Source: Clostridia bacterium
GTDB lineage: Bacteria > Bacillota > Clostridia > Peptostreptococcales > Anaerovoracaceae
Assembly: GCA_024689085.1 (NCBI GenBank)
Contig: JAILDT010000114.1
Location: 1 to 41,540 of the forward strand
Length of the DNA: 41,540 bases
Direction of reading: 5' to 3'
Both the position numbers and the translations under genes were made by a program. Positions 1-8,515 of this stretch are shown here, piece after piece. The notes beneath the pieces were generated by a model. It made no database searches, was not told the origin of the DNA, and saw only the letters and a program-made list of their open reading frames with translations. How positions within the stretch are numbered: position 1 is the first letter of the stretch; each line of letters starts with the position of its first letter.

Positions 1-166
1 TCTCCACTTCCGCTACAACTTTATCCGCAATGCCTGCAGCTTTTACGCCTCCGTCATAAACGACCATAACGGAATTCAGATGATAACCTTCAATGATTCC
101 GGACAGATCAGCAAGAGCGCCTCTGCCAAAATCGATGTTACTTTTTACGAAAAAATTAAAGCTCAT
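1..166 (-). CDS. Iron-containing alcohol dehydrogenase, N-terminal part (cut by window edge)
   Basis: Only the first 55 or so residues are present; the gene runs off the left edge. The translation begins MSFNFFVKSNIDFGRGAL and continues with a segment ending VMVVYDGGVKAAG, the typical N-terminal strand-turn pattern of group III Fe-dependent alcohol dehydrogenases (the FGxG motif followed by a VYDxGV segment of the dinucleotide-binding fold). These enzymes reduce aldehydes or ketones to alcohols with NAD(P)H in the cytosol. The start is supported by a GGAGGAA ribosome binding site 5 bases before the ATG. It follows the ruvX terminator on the same strand, so it is probably transcribed separately. 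The metal ligands lie outside the window, so substrate and subfamily cannot be judged. It is distinct from the 4-hydroxybutyrate dehydrogenase further right. Confidence 0.75.
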   Translation of the reverse strand, partial: MSFNFFVKSNIDFGRGALADLSGIIEGYHLNSVMVVYDGGVKAAGIADKVVAEVE

Positions 167-179
167 GTTTTTCCTCCAT

Positions 180-219
180 AAAAAAGACTCTGCTTATGTG
201 GTTATAAAAAGCAAAGTCT
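180..219 (-). terminator. Rho-independent terminator downstream of ruvX
   Basis: The inverted repeat AGACTCTGCTT (185-195) / AAGCAAAGTCT (209-219) forms an 11-bp stem with one G-T-type pair. Read on the minus strand it is followed by six T residues (complement of 180-185). It lies 13 bases after the ruvX stop and separates ruvX from the alcohol dehydrogenase. Confidence 0.8.
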
Positions 220-231
220 GTGCCAAACAGT

Positions 232-660
232 CTATCTGATGCTATCCAGATAACTCTGAAGAATAATGATCGCTGCCTGCCGGTCGATGATGTCCTTTCT
301 CTTGTTGCGCCGCATATCAGCTTCAATCAGAACCTTTTCTGCCATGACTGTAGTCAGACGTTCATCATAGAATTCAATCTTCACGCGGTTCATTCCGCTG
401 CCGTTTAATTTATTCTCAAGCTTTTGCCTGAATTCCCTTACCTTTTCTGTCTGCGGGCTGTCTGTTCCATCCAATTTGAGCGGCAGACCGATGACAACGG
501 TGTCGCATCCGTATTCTTTGATATAATCCAAAACACGGCCGGTATCTTTCTTGATTCCGACCCGTTCGATCGTAGTGATTCCCTGTGCAGTGATATCTAA
601 GGCGTCACTGACAGCCACACCTATGGTTTTGTCTCCTACATCCAGTCCGAGTTTGCGCAT
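232..660 (-). CDS. ruvX: Putative Holliday junction resolvase RuvX (YqgF family)
   Basis: A 142-residue RNase H-fold protein of the YqgF/RuvX family, known for roles in Holliday junction resolution and in 16S rRNA 5' end processing. The N-terminus shows the family signature LGLDVGDKTIGVAVSD, with the first acidic catalytic residue at Asp7. A central segment reads VVIGLPLKLDGTDSPQT (the GLP-hydrophobic-G motif) and a further motif, FYDERLTTVMAE, supplies later acidic residues. Length matches the family. It sits downstream of alaS and ireB, a gene order conserved in Bacillota. A hairpin between ireB and ruvX suggests partial termination before it. Which of the two biochemical roles dominates here cannot be decided from sequence. 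Confidence 0.9.
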   Translation of the reverse strand: MRKLGLDVGDKTIGVAVSDALDITAQGITTIERVGIKKDTGRVLDYIKEYGCDTVVIGLPLKLDGTDSPQTEKVREFRQKLENKLNGSGMNRVKIEFYDERLTTVMAEKVLIEADMRRNKRKDIIDRQAAIIILQSYLDSIR

Positions 661-716
661 TTTTCTATATTTTACATAATTTATTTATTGTTAATGAGTT
701 ACAATTCACCAAAAAT

Positions 717-748
717 CAAAAAATAGTGGCGGACGAAAAGCCCGCCAC
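717..748 (-). terminator. Hairpin terminator/attenuator between ireB and ruvX
   Basis: GTGGCGG (726-732) pairs with CCGCCAC (742-748), a perfect 7-bp GC-rich stem. On the minus strand it is followed by TATTTTTTG and more T residues. It lies 15 bases past the ireB stop and upstream of ruvX on the same strand. Because no clear ruvX promoter is visible, read-through is likely. Confidence 0.7.
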
Positions 749-763
749 AAAAGAATACAAATT

Positions 764-1012
764 CTATTTATCGAGATAAGCCTTGATCAATTCTTCTACA
801 AGATCATCTCTCTCGATTCTACCGATTACATTTCTGGCATTATTGTGACTTGTGATATATGACGGATCTCCGGAAAGAATATACCCCACCATCTGGTCGA
901 TGGCATTGTAACCTCTTTCATCAAGAGAATCATAAACGATTGTCAGTATCTCCTTAATTGTCTTCTGCTCGACTTTATCAAAGTTATCATACATCTTTGT
1001 CTGTCTATCCAT
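764..1012 (-). CDS. ireB: IreB family regulatory phosphoprotein (UPF0297)
   Basis: An 82-residue protein of the IreB/YrzL family. In Enterococcus, IreB is a target of the PASTA kinase IreK and affects cephalosporin resistance. The conserved core includes KTIKEILTIVYDSLDERGY, NAIDQMVGYILSGDPSYIT and NNARNVIGRIERDD. I place the start at 1012, not at an in-frame ATG 18 codons upstream, because GGAGG stands 7 bases before it and because family members begin close to this point. Gene order alaS-ireB-ruvX is the standard one in Bacillota. A promoter candidate lies just upstream. Function in this organism is inferred from the family; whether a PASTA kinase exists is not visible here. Confidence 0.9.
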   Translation of the reverse strand: MDRQTKMYDNFDKVEQKTIKEILTIVYDSLDERGYNAIDQMVGYILSGDPSYITSHNNARNVIGRIERDDLVEELIKAYLDK

Positions 1013-1046
1013 TACAAAACCTCCAATCAGTTCACTTGGTGAGTTA

Positions 1047-1076
1047 AGTATAACATTATATTCCAAGTCATTACAA
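1047..1076 (-). promoter_or_regulatory. Candidate sigma-A promoter of ireB
   Basis: On the minus strand TTGTAA (complement of 1071-1076), an 18-base spacer and TATACT (complement of 1047-1052), with TGT directly before the -10 as in extended -10 promoters. It gives a leader of about 30 bases before the ireB start. A second TATAAT lies inside the spacer without a matching -35. Confidence 0.55.
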
Positions 1077-1116
1077 GCCTTTATAAGAGAATAATGTCTT
1101 AAACTATGTTAATTAT

Positions 1117-3744
1117 TTACAGTAATTCCTCCGCCTTCGCAAAGGCATCTTCCACTTTTGATGGGTCCTTGGCACCAGCCTGCGCCATGTCGGCTTTACC
1201 GCCTCCGCCGCCGCCGGCTGCTTTTGCAATTTCCTTGATCATCTTGCCGGCGTGCATGCCCTTTTCCACCAAGTCATCGGTAAGCGAAACGAGGAACGTG
1301 ACTTTGCCGCCGGATACGGATGCAAAGACCATCGCTACGTTCTTATTTGATGCTTTGACATTATCCGAAAGGTTTCTGAGGTCGTTGATATCATAGTCAT
1401 CGAACTTCTTCGTGACGAGTCTGACGCCGTTGATCTCTTTGGCGTCATCCAGGAAGGAATCCGCGTCCTTGCTCATTTCCGCAGCCTTCATGTCTGCCAG
1501 TTCTTTGCGGAGCACCTTCAGTTCATCCGTCAGTGCAGCTGCTTTCTCCACAAGCAGGTTCTTATCTGCCTTCAGAGCCGCAGCCGTATCACTGATGATC
1601 TGCTGTTCTTTCTTGTAATCGTCAAGTATACTCTGCCCGGTGATCGCTTCGATACGTCTGACACCGGACGCGATGCCGGATTCGCTCAGAATCTTCAGCG
1701 CGCCGATCTGTCCGGAATTGGACACGTGTGTGCCGCCGCAGAATTCTCTGGAGTAATCCCCGATGGAAACAACTCTGACTTTGTCGCCGTACTTCTCGTC
1801 AAAGAGCGCCATTGCGCCTTCTTTCCTCGCGTCTTCAATGTCCATGACTTTCGTTGTCACCGGCAGGAAGAATCTGATCTTGTCATTGACGATTTCCTCG
1901 ACAGCACGAATTTCTTCCTCTGTCATTGCCTCATAGTGAGAGAAGTCGAACCGGAGTCCATTCTTGTCAACATGGGATCCTGACTGCTTGACGTGATCGC
2001 CCAGCACTTCACGCAGCGCTCTGTGGAGCAAGTGTGTCGCGGAATGGTTCGCCGCTGTCATGTTGCGGACAGGCGCGACAACCATAGCGTCGACGATATC
2101 TCCTGCGTCAAATTCGCCTTGCAGAACTTCAACGGTATGTGTATAAACCTTATTCTGTTTGTTGACAGCATCTACACGTGCGATGCCGCTCTTCTCATTA
2201 TAGATAAATCCTGCATCGCTGACCTGACCGCCGCTCTCTGCATAGAACGGTGTTTTATCGAGGACAAAAATACACTTGTCCCCTGCCGTCGCCTTAACGC
2301 GTTCCTCGCGGCTTTCATTGAACATGCACTGGAGGACTGCCTGCTGACTTAAAGTATCGTAGCCGGTGAATTCCGTTTCTCCGGAAAGAGCGAGTTCACA
2401 GGAATCGTCCTTCCATCCTGCACCTTCCATCTCTCCCTCGGTTCTGGAGAGTTCCTTCTGGCGCTGCATTTCTGCTGCAAAACCTTCTTCATCGACACCG
2501 TATCCTTTTTCGTCCAGGATCTCCTTGGTCAGATCGATTGGGAATCCGTAAGTGTCATGCAGTTTGAACGCCTTTGCTCCGTCAAGTACCTTGCTGCCGG
2601 AAATGACCATATCTGCAATGTACTCATCGATGATGCCCATGCCTTTATCGATGGTCGCAGCGAACTTCTGCTCTTCCGCGTTGACGACTCTCTTGATCAT
2701 GACTCTGCGCTGTTCCAGCAGCGGATAGGCCCTGCCGGATTCGTCGATGACTCTGTCGCAGAGATTGGAAAGGAATGGCTCATGGATGCCGAGTTTACGG
2801 CCATGCATCGCGGCTCTTCTGATGAGTCTGCGCAGGACGTAGTCTCTGCCTTCATTACCCGGCAGAATGCCGTCGCCGATCATAAACGTCATGGAACGGA
2901 GATGGTCCGTGATGATTCTCAGAGAAACGTCCTCAGGAACGGTACCGCCCTTATACGCAACGCCGGAAACATTCTCCACCTGCTGCATGACCGAACGTAT
3001 CGTATCAACGTCGAAGATACAAGTCGTATCCTGCATGATGCAGGCCAGTCTCTCAAGCCCAAGCCCCGTGTCTATGTTCGGATGCGGCAGATCGGTATAA
3101 GTGCCGTCTTCTTCCTTGTTGAACTGTGTGAATACCAGATTCCAGAATTCAACATACCGATCGCACTCGCAGCCCGGCTTGCAGTCCGGTTTGCCGCAGC
3201 CGTGTTCCTCTCCTCTGTCATAATAAATCTCGGAACAAGGTCCGCACGGTCCGCCTGTACCGATTTCCCAGAAGTTATCGTCCTTGCCAAGTCTTACGAT
3301 CTTTTCATCCGGAAGGCCGATCATGTTGTGCCAGAGATCGTATGCTTCTTCGTCGTTCTCATAAATCGTGACCCAGAGCTTATCCTCCGGCATCTTCAGT
3401 ACATTCGTTGCGAAATCCCATCCCCAGGTGATGGCTTCTTTCTTGAAGTAATCACCAAAGGAGAAGTTCCCCAGCATTTCGAAGAAGGTCCCGTGCCTGT
3501 CCGTGTATCCTACGTTATCGATATCGCCTGTTCTGATGCACTTCTGACAGGTGGTCATTCTCTTTGACGGCGGCGTCTTCAGACCGGCAAAATACGGCTT
3601 CAGCGGAGCCATTCCCGCACCGATCAGGAGAAGACTCGGGTCGTCCTCAGGAATCAGCGAAAAGCTCTCTCTCCTGTAATGACCCTGTTTCTCGAAGTAG
3701 CTCAGAAACATTTCTCTCAATGTGTTCAGACCCAGTTTTTCCAT
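1117..3744 (-). CDS. alaS: Alanine--tRNA ligase
   Basis: An 875-residue, full-length bacterial alanyl-tRNA synthetase that charges tRNA-Ala with alanine in the cytosol. The N-terminal class II catalytic domain occupies roughly residues 1-240 (for example GMAPLKPYF and RTGDIDNVG). The editing domain carries the zinc-binding HxxxH at His567 and His571 (NHSATHLLH) and the CGGTH motif at Cys669-His673, so it can hydrolyse Ser-/Gly-tRNA-Ala. The C-Ala domain ends with a glycine-rich stretch near AAGGGGGGKADMA, the usual site close to the C-terminus. A GGAGG lies 12 bases before the ATG, slightly far. It heads the ireB-ruvX group but appears to have its own promoter. No T-box leader was found upstream. 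Confidence 0.97.
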   Translation of the reverse strand: MEKLGLNTLREMFLSYFEKQGHYRRESFSLIPEDDPSLLLIGAGMAPLKPYFAGLKTPPSKRMTTCQKCIRTGDIDNVGYTDRHGTFFEMLGNFSFGDYFKKEAITWGWDFATNVLKMPEDKLWVTIYENDEEAYDLWHNMIGLPDEKIVRLGKDDNFWEIGTGGPCGPCSEIYYDRGEEHGCGKPDCKPGCECDRYVEFWNLVFTQFNKEEDGTYTDLPHPNIDTGLGLERLACIMQDTTCIFDVDTIRSVMQQVENVSGVAYKGGTVPEDVSLRIITDHLRSMTFMIGDGILPGNEGRDYVLRRLIRRAAMHGRKLGIHEPFLSNLCDRVIDESGRAYPLLEQRRVMIKRVVNAEEQKFAATIDKGMGIIDEYIADMVISGSKVLDGAKAFKLHDTYGFPIDLTKEILDEKGYGVDEEGFAAEMQRQKELSRTEGEMEGAGWKDDSCELALSGETEFTGYDTLSQQAVLQCMFNESREERVKATAGDKCIFVLDKTPFYAESGGQVSDAGFIYNEKSGIARVDAVNKQNKVYTHTVEVLQGEFDAGDIVDAMVVAPVRNMTAANHSATHLLHRALREVLGDHVKQSGSHVDKNGLRFDFSHYEAMTEEEIRAVEEIVNDKIRFFLPVTTKVMDIEDARKEGAMALFDEKYGDKVRVVSIGDYSREFCGGTHVSNSGQIGALKILSESGIASGVRRIEAITGQSILDDYKKEQQIISDTAAALKADKNLLVEKAAALTDELKVLRKELADMKAAEMSKDADSFLDDAKEINGVRLVTKKFDDYDINDLRNLSDNVKASNKNVAMVFASVSGGKVTFLVSLTDDLVEKGMHAGKMIKEIAKAAGGGGGGKADMAQAGAKDPSKVEDAFAKAEELL

Positions 3745-3829
3745 TTGTATCTATGTCCTCCATGCGCTCCAGTTACTATGAAATACCTGAAGCGATAATT
3801 CTTTTGTTTCAGTTCATCACTGATTTTTT

Positions 3830-3859
3830 ATTATACAATAATCGAAACTCATATTTCAA
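3830..3859 (-). promoter_or_regulatory. Promoter of alaS
   Basis: Minus-strand TTGAAA (complement of 3854-3859), 18-base spacer, then TATAAT (complement of 3830-3835). It is the best sigma-A match in this gap and gives a leader of about 80 bases before alaS. That leader is too short for a T-box, and no T-box core sequence is present. Confidence 0.7.
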
Positions 3860-4182
3860 CAACTTGCACCAATTTATGTACATTTCGCCAAACCGGGATT
3901 TGTCGGACAAACTGCTCTAAGGCAAACTATATAAACTTTGTTCTCTGAAAACCGCTTCTGTTTACATTGTTTTCCCTTTTTACAGTGTTTTTTTATCGTA
4001 ACGACAGAAGTAATGTTAATTATTGATTGTTAAATGCTCCCTAATTTACATGTTGAATCCCCCTAATCAGTCAGCCAGTCAGAAAAGTGCAAACTATAGC
4101 GCTTTATGGGATTGAAAATATACATGGTTTGCTTTTATCTTACCAAAACACTGTTTGATGGCATTGCCATAATTCTATTTAT
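3860..4182. other. AT-rich intergenic region without a gene
   Basis: No supported coding sequence or structured RNA was seen here. Visible small elements are a perfect 13-bp palindrome TTTGTC-G-GACAAA at 3899-3911, about 40 bases upstream of the alaS -35 box; two near-identical 9-mers, TTTACATTG (3961-3969) and TTTACAGTG (3979-3987), in direct repeat 18 bases apart; and a repeated GCAAACTATA at 3922-3931 and 4089-4098. These could be regulator sites, but nothing identifies a protein that binds them. Confidence 0.4.
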
Positions 4183-4190
4183 GAAATAAG

Positions 4191-4226
4191 AAAACCACCT
4201 GCTTCATCTTTGGCAGAAACAGGTGG
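4191..4226 (-). terminator. Rho-independent terminator after lpdA
   Basis: CCACCTG (4195-4201) and CAGGTGG (4220-4226) form a perfect 7-bp stem. On the minus strand it is followed by TTTTCTTATTTC. It lies 27 bases past the lpdA stop and ends the glycine cleavage gene group. Confidence 0.8.
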
Positions 4227-4252
4227 CTAAATATCTTAAAACGTCAGGCAAC

Positions 4253-5659
4253 TTAACGCTTTCGCGGCGCCGTATGCAGCGACATGCCATGGGCGTCTTC
4301 CAGCGCCTCTCCGATTCCTTCACTGTAGGTCGGATGGGACATGATGCTCTTGAGCATATCCGAAATGGTCAGATCGTTTACGATCGCTGTCGTAAATTCG
4401 CCAATCATGTCTGTTGCACGGGCGCACATCATCTGGGCACCGAGAATCTTCTCGGAACCGGCTTCTGCGACAACTTTGATGAAGCCCCTCTCTTCTTTGG
4501 TGATCAGACTTTTGCCGTTTGCGCTCATAATGAACTTGCCGGTAATCACATCGATGCCCTGATCCTTTGCCTGGGTTTCTGTCATGCCGACAATGGCAAT
4601 CTCCGGATCCGTGTAAACGCCTGCAGGAACGATTGCGATATTCTGCGAACCAGCTGAGCCGCAGATTGCTTCGACGGCACGGATGCCGTGGGCGGACGCC
4701 GCATGCGCCAATTGGATCCCGCCGATCAGATCTCCGATGGCGTAGACGCCAGGTATACTGGTGCGGAAATCTCCGTCCACTTTCACATAACGCCCGTTCA
4801 TCTCAGGCTGCGCGCCTTCTGCGAAGAGCGCTTCCGTCACAGGCCGTCTGCCGGTGGCAACGAGTATGTAATCACCGGAAACAGTCTGTTCTTTCTCTTT
4901 CTCTTCGTAGAATGCGGTCACCGTTCCATCGCCATTCTCTGCAAAACGCCTGACCATAGCGGAGGTATGAATGTCCACTCCCCTCTTCTTCAGGACCATC
5001 TTCAGATTCTGGGATATTTCCTTATCAAAGTTGTCCAGGATTTTTGGCAGAGCTTCCAGAATCGTTACGGTGCATCCCAGATTCGCAAACACCGTCGCGA
5101 ACTCGACGCCGATCACACCGCCGCCGATGATGACCAGACGCTTCGGCGCGTGATCCAGTTCGAAGAGTCCGTCACTGTTGACGACGTGCGGAAGATCGAT
5201 TCCTTCCACTGGCAGCGTCGCCGGCTTTGACCCTGCGGCCAGTATCACATTGTCCGCGTAATAAACATCGTCACCGACACGTACTGCATTACCGCCGTCT
5301 GCAGGCGGCAAAAGCATGCCTCTGCCGTTGATAACGGTCACCTGATTGCCTTTGAGCAGCTGCTGTACACCGCCGACAAGTGTATCGACGGTTTCCTGTT
5401 TGTAGGTGCAGATTTTCCCGTAGTCATAGGATACCCTCTCGGCACTTACGCCAAAACGATCCCCTTCCTGCATCTCCCGGTAAAGGGATGAAGCGTGGAT
5501 CATGGCCTTTGTCGGAATGCACCCTCTGTTCAGACAGGTTCCGCCAACGCGGTCCGCTTCCACCACGGCGACCTTCAGTCCCTTCTGTGCGCCGCGGATG
5601 GCGGCCACATATCCGCCGGGGCCTGCGCCGATTACGATCAGATCATATTTCTCACTCAT
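4253..5659 (-). CDS. lpdA: Dihydrolipoyl dehydrogenase (L-protein of glycine cleavage)
   Basis: A 468-residue FAD-dependent disulfide oxidoreductase that reoxidises the dihydrolipoyl group of GcvH with NAD+. Visible are the FAD-binding GAGPGGYVAA (residues 11-20), the redox-active disulfide in GGTCLNRGCIPTK (Cys42 and Cys47), a second dinucleotide-binding IGGGVIGVEFA and the C-terminal HPTYSEGIGE active-site His-Glu pair contributed to the partner subunit. I chose the start at 5659: an ATG 13 codons upstream lacks a ribosome binding site and falls just after a hairpin, while this one has GAGG 5 bases before it. It lies downstream of gcvPB, so it is very probably the L-protein of this system, although a role in other 2-oxoacid complexes is possible. 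Confidence 0.95.
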   Translation of the reverse strand: MSEKYDLIVIGAGPGGYVAAIRGAQKGLKVAVVEADRVGGTCLNRGCIPTKAMIHASSLYREMQEGDRFGVSAERVSYDYGKICTYKQETVDTLVGGVQQLLKGNQVTVINGRGMLLPPADGGNAVRVGDDVYYADNVILAAGSKPATLPVEGIDLPHVVNSDGLFELDHAPKRLVIIGGGVIGVEFATVFANLGCTVTILEALPKILDNFDKEISQNLKMVLKKRGVDIHTSAMVRRFAENGDGTVTAFYEEKEKEQTVSGDYILVATGRRPVTEALFAEGAQPEMNGRYVKVDGDFRTSIPGVYAIGDLIGGIQLAHAASAHGIRAVEAICGSAGSQNIAIVPAGVYTDPEIAIVGMTETQAKDQGIDVITGKFIMSANGKSLITKEERGFIKVVAEAGSEKILGAQMMCARATDMIGEFTTAIVNDLTISDMLKSIMSHPTYSEGIGEALEDAHGMSLHTAPRKR

Positions 5660-5698
5660 AATTGCCTCACTCTTTTGTGTTGCTTTTGCAATATTCAT

Positions 5699-5729
5699 AG
5701 AAAAGGGTCTGATAAAACATCAGACCCTT
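5699..5729 (-). terminator. Hairpin between gcvPB and lpdA
   Basis: A perfect 10-bp stem AAGGGTCTGA (5703-5712) / TCAGACCCTT (5720-5729) with a 7-base loop. On the minus strand only a short T tract (TTTTCT) follows. It may be a partial terminator or a processing/stability element that lowers lpdA expression relative to the rest of the operon. Confidence 0.6.
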
Positions 5730-5743
5730 GCAAATCACGCCGA

Positions 5744-7183
5744 TTATTCAAACTCATACTTGAGGACCGGATGTCTCGCCGCGCCGACTTCATCGAGTCT
5801 GGTGACTGGTGTTTTGACCGGAGCCTGATGCAGTTTCTCAGGATCCGAGTAAGCCAGATCGTTCAGAGCGATGAATACGTCGATGGCTGCGTCGAGGGTT
5901 TCCTTGGACTCCGTCTCGCACGGTTCCGCCATGAGGGCCTCATGCACCGTCAATGGGAAGTACATTGTAGGCGGATGAATATTGTTGTCCAACAGTCCTT
6001 TGGCGATATCCATCGCCGTAACGCCAGTCTCCTTGGCTTGTCTGCCGATGTCCATGACGAACTCATGCATACAAACTTCAGGATGGAAGGCGATGTCGTA
6101 TACTGCGGACAGTTTCTTCATCATGTAGTTGGCGTTGAGCACCGCGTTTTTACTGGCTTCCGGAATACCTTCTTTGCCGAGCATCTTGATGTAGGTCAGC
6201 GCCTTGACGACAACGAGGAAATTCCCGTAGAAATTCTTCATCTCACCCAGGCTTTCCGGTGCCTTTGCAAAAGCATATTCCCCGCTTTCCTCAACGGCAA
6301 ATACGCCCGGCAGGAACTTGGCCAGATGTTCTTTGCATCCGACAGGTCCGGAACCAGGGCCGCCGCCGCCGTGCGGTGTGGAGAAGGTCTTGTGCAGGTT
6401 CAGGTGCACGCAGTCAAAGCCCATATCGCCCGGCCGTGCCCAGCCCATGACAGCGTTCAGGTTGGCGCCGTCGTAGTAACACTGGCCGCCGCACTCATGG
6501 ATGATGTCCGTGATTTCCTTGATATTCGGATCGAAAAGACCAGCTGTATTCGGATTGGTCAGCATGAGGCCAGCAATCTCGTTATTACCGGCACAGACTT
6601 CACGAAGTTTCTCAACATCAACCAGCCCTTTTTCGTCGGAATCCACATTGATGACTTCCATGCCTGCCATGACAGCAGAAGCAGGATTGGTGCCGTGGGC
6701 CGAATCAGGAACGATGATCTTACGTCTCTGGGTTTCACCGTTGGCCAGATGATACGCCTTGATCAGCAGAAGTCCGGTGAACTCGCCGTGAGCGCCTGCT
6801 GCAGGCTGAAGCGTGAAGTTGCTCATGCCGGTGATTTCTGCCAGGGCGTCCTCGGTTTCCTTGAGAACCTGCAGACATCCCTGCATGGTGTGTTCCGGCT
6901 GCAGCGGATGAATCTGTGTAAAACCTTCGAATGAAGCGGTTCTCTCGTTCACTCTCGGGTTGTATTTCATGGTGCAGGAACCGAGCGGATAGAATCCGTC
7001 GTTCACGCCGTGTGACTTTTTGGCCAGTTCCGTGTAGTGTCTGGATAGATCTACTTCCGCCATCTCCGGCAGATGAAGATCCGATTCTCTCATATCATCC
7101 TGCGGCAGTGTATAAACATCTACGTCGCATTTTGGAAGTGCGCTGATCCCTCTTCCGGGTCTCGATTTTTCAAATATCAGCAT
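5744..7183 (-). CDS. gcvPB: Glycine dehydrogenase (decarboxylating) subunit 2
   Basis: A 479-residue protein corresponding to the C-terminal half of glycine decarboxylase (P-protein). It binds pyridoxal phosphate, and with GcvPA decarboxylates glycine and passes the aminomethyl group to lipoyl-GcvH. The PLP lysine is Lys265 in the motif NLHKTFSTPHGGGGPGSG. Other signatures are FYPLGSCTMKYNP (residues 65-77), SAHGTNPASA and TNPNTAGLFD. A strong AAAGGAGGTG ribosome binding site is embedded in the last codons of gcvPA, which ends 3 bases upstream, so translation is probably coupled. Splitting P-protein into two subunits is usual for Bacillota. Confidence 0.97.
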   Translation of the reverse strand: MLIFEKSRPGRGISALPKCDVDVYTLPQDDMRESDLHLPEMAEVDLSRHYTELAKKSHGVNDGFYPLGSCTMKYNPRVNERTASFEGFTQIHPLQPEHTMQGCLQVLKETEDALAEITGMSNFTLQPAAGAHGEFTGLLLIKAYHLANGETQRRKIIVPDSAHGTNPASAVMAGMEVINVDSDEKGLVDVEKLREVCAGNNEIAGLMLTNPNTAGLFDPNIKEITDIIHECGGQCYYDGANLNAVMGWARPGDMGFDCVHLNLHKTFSTPHGGGGPGSGPVGCKEHLAKFLPGVFAVEESGEYAFAKAPESLGEMKNFYGNFLVVVKALTYIKMLGKEGIPEASKNAVLNANYMMKKLSAVYDIAFHPEVCMHEFVMDIGRQAKETGVTAMDIAKGLLDNNIHPPTMYFPLTVHEALMAEPCETESKETLDAAIDVFIALNDLAYSDPEKLHQAPVKTPVTRLDEVGAARHPVLKYEFE

Positions 7184-7186
7184 TCT

Positions 7187-8497
7187 CTACACCTCCTTTA
7201 CAATCGCAACGGCTTCATCGATATCGGCTTTAGAATTCATCTCCGTGCAGCACCAGAGGATGCGTCCGTCGCCCAGCGGCAGACCGCCGAGGATACCGGC
7301 ATCTTCCAGAGCCTGCATCACAGCGCAAACGTCCTTATCCGTCTTCGTGACAAACTCATGGAAGAATTCGTCATTCTCGATTTCGAACCCTGCGCGGCTC
7401 AGTTCCGCAGCCATGTAGTGCGCTTTTGAGTAGCATTGGGTTGCAACGTCTTTCAGTCCCTCGCTGCCCATAGCCGACAGGTATACGCCGACCGTCAGTG
7501 CGCACAGAGCCTGATTGGAGCAGATGTTGCTGGACGCTTTCTCACGTCTGATGTGCTGTTCTCTGGCCTGGAGCGTCAGAACATAACCCGTCTTGCCGTT
7601 GTGATCAACGGTCTGTCCTACGATTCTGCCCGGAAGGCTTCTCTTCATGGAATCGAGGGACGCCATAAATCCGAGATACGGCCCACCGAAGGCTGGAGCC
7701 ATACCCAAAGGCTGCCCTTCACCGATAGCAAAATCAGCACCATATTCGCGCGGCGTTCTCAGGATACCCAGTGTCATTGGATTGACCGACATGACGTATC
7801 TGCAGTTTTTCACGGAGTGGGCGATCTTGCCGATCTCCTCTGCCGGTTCCAGACTTCCGTAGTAGTTCGGATGCTGGATCAGTACGCAGCAGGTATCGTC
7901 TGTCATCATGGACTGCAGCGCTTCCGTATCAGTCACGCCGTCTTTTTCAGGAATCACTTCCAGTTCCATCTCATTACCGAAGCAATATGTTTCGATGACT
8001 TTCATGGCCGATGGCTGGATTGTCGCTGAAACCAGCGCTTTGTTGGCTTTGCGTCCCCTGCACGCGGCAACTGCCTCACCGGCGGCGGTTCCGCCGTCGT
8101 ATACCGATGCGTTGGAAACGTCCATTCCCGTCAAGTCACAGATCATAGTCTGGTACTCGAAGATGGACTGGAGTACTCCCTGGCTGATTTCAGCCTGATA
8201 CGGCGTGTATGCAGTCTGGAGCGTTTCATTGGACGTCACGTGGCCTACAATAGCAGGAATATAGTGCCTGTAGGCACCGGCGCCGCGGAACACGGATCTG
8301 AATACATTGTTTTTCGCAGCGATCTCCTTCATGGTCTTCGAAACTTCCATTTCGGACATCCCTGCAGGGAGATCCAGCTCTCCCTGGAATTTTACAGCGT
8401 CAGGAATATGTGCGAAGAGATCATCCAGCTTCTCATAGCCGATCTCGCGCAGCATCGCCTGCTGCTGTTCCTTTGTATTAGGAACAAAAGTGCCCAT
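7187..8497 (-). CDS. gcvPA: Glycine dehydrogenase (decarboxylating) subunit 1
   Basis: A 436-residue protein equal to the N-terminal half of P-protein. It has the PLP-transferase fold but lacks the PLP lysine, as expected for this subunit; it pairs with GcvPB. Family features include RGAGAYRHYIPAIVGHV, TAYTPYQAEISQGVLQ (with the downstream stretch on DLTGMDVSNASVYDG), and IGEGQPLGMAPAFGGPYLG. AGGCGG stands before the ATG, about 7 bases away. It sits between gcvH (18 bases upstream) and gcvPB (3 bases downstream), consistent with one transcript from gcvT. Nothing unusual in length or motifs. Confidence 0.97.
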   Translation of the reverse strand: MGTFVPNTKEQQQAMLREIGYEKLDDLFAHIPDAVKFQGELDLPAGMSEMEVSKTMKEIAAKNNVFRSVFRGAGAYRHYIPAIVGHVTSNETLQTAYTPYQAEISQGVLQSIFEYQTMICDLTGMDVSNASVYDGGTAAGEAVAACRGRKANKALVSATIQPSAMKVIETYCFGNEMELEVIPEKDGVTDTEALQSMMTDDTCCVLIQHPNYYGSLEPAEEIGKIAHSVKNCRYVMSVNPMTLGILRTPREYGADFAIGEGQPLGMAPAFGGPYLGFMASLDSMKRSLPGRIVGQTVDHNGKTGYVLTLQAREQHIRREKASSNICSNQALCALTVGVYLSAMGSEGLKDVATQCYSKAHYMAAELSRAGFEIENDEFFHEFVTKTDKDVCAVMQALEDAGILGGLPLGDGRILWCCTEMNSKADIDEAVAIVKEV

Positions 8498-8515
8498 AAA
8501 TGCCGCCTTTCTTAT

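Noticed and set aside
2557-3567. Long open reading frame (336 codons) on the plus strand inside alaS
   Set aside because: It is antisense to a full-length, motif-complete alanyl-tRNA synthetase, has no ribosome binding site and no recognisable domain. It is a shadow of the codon bias of the real gene.
3745-4180. Possible T-box leader for alaS
   Set aside because: No T-box core (AGGGTGGNACCGCG) or terminator/antiterminator pair on the minus strand; the predicted leader is too short.
5495-6934. 479-codon plus-strand reading frame across lpdA and gcvPB
   Set aside because: Antisense to two clear genes of the glycine cleavage system and spanning the intergenic hairpin; the translation is Cys/His/Arg-rich without domain signatures.
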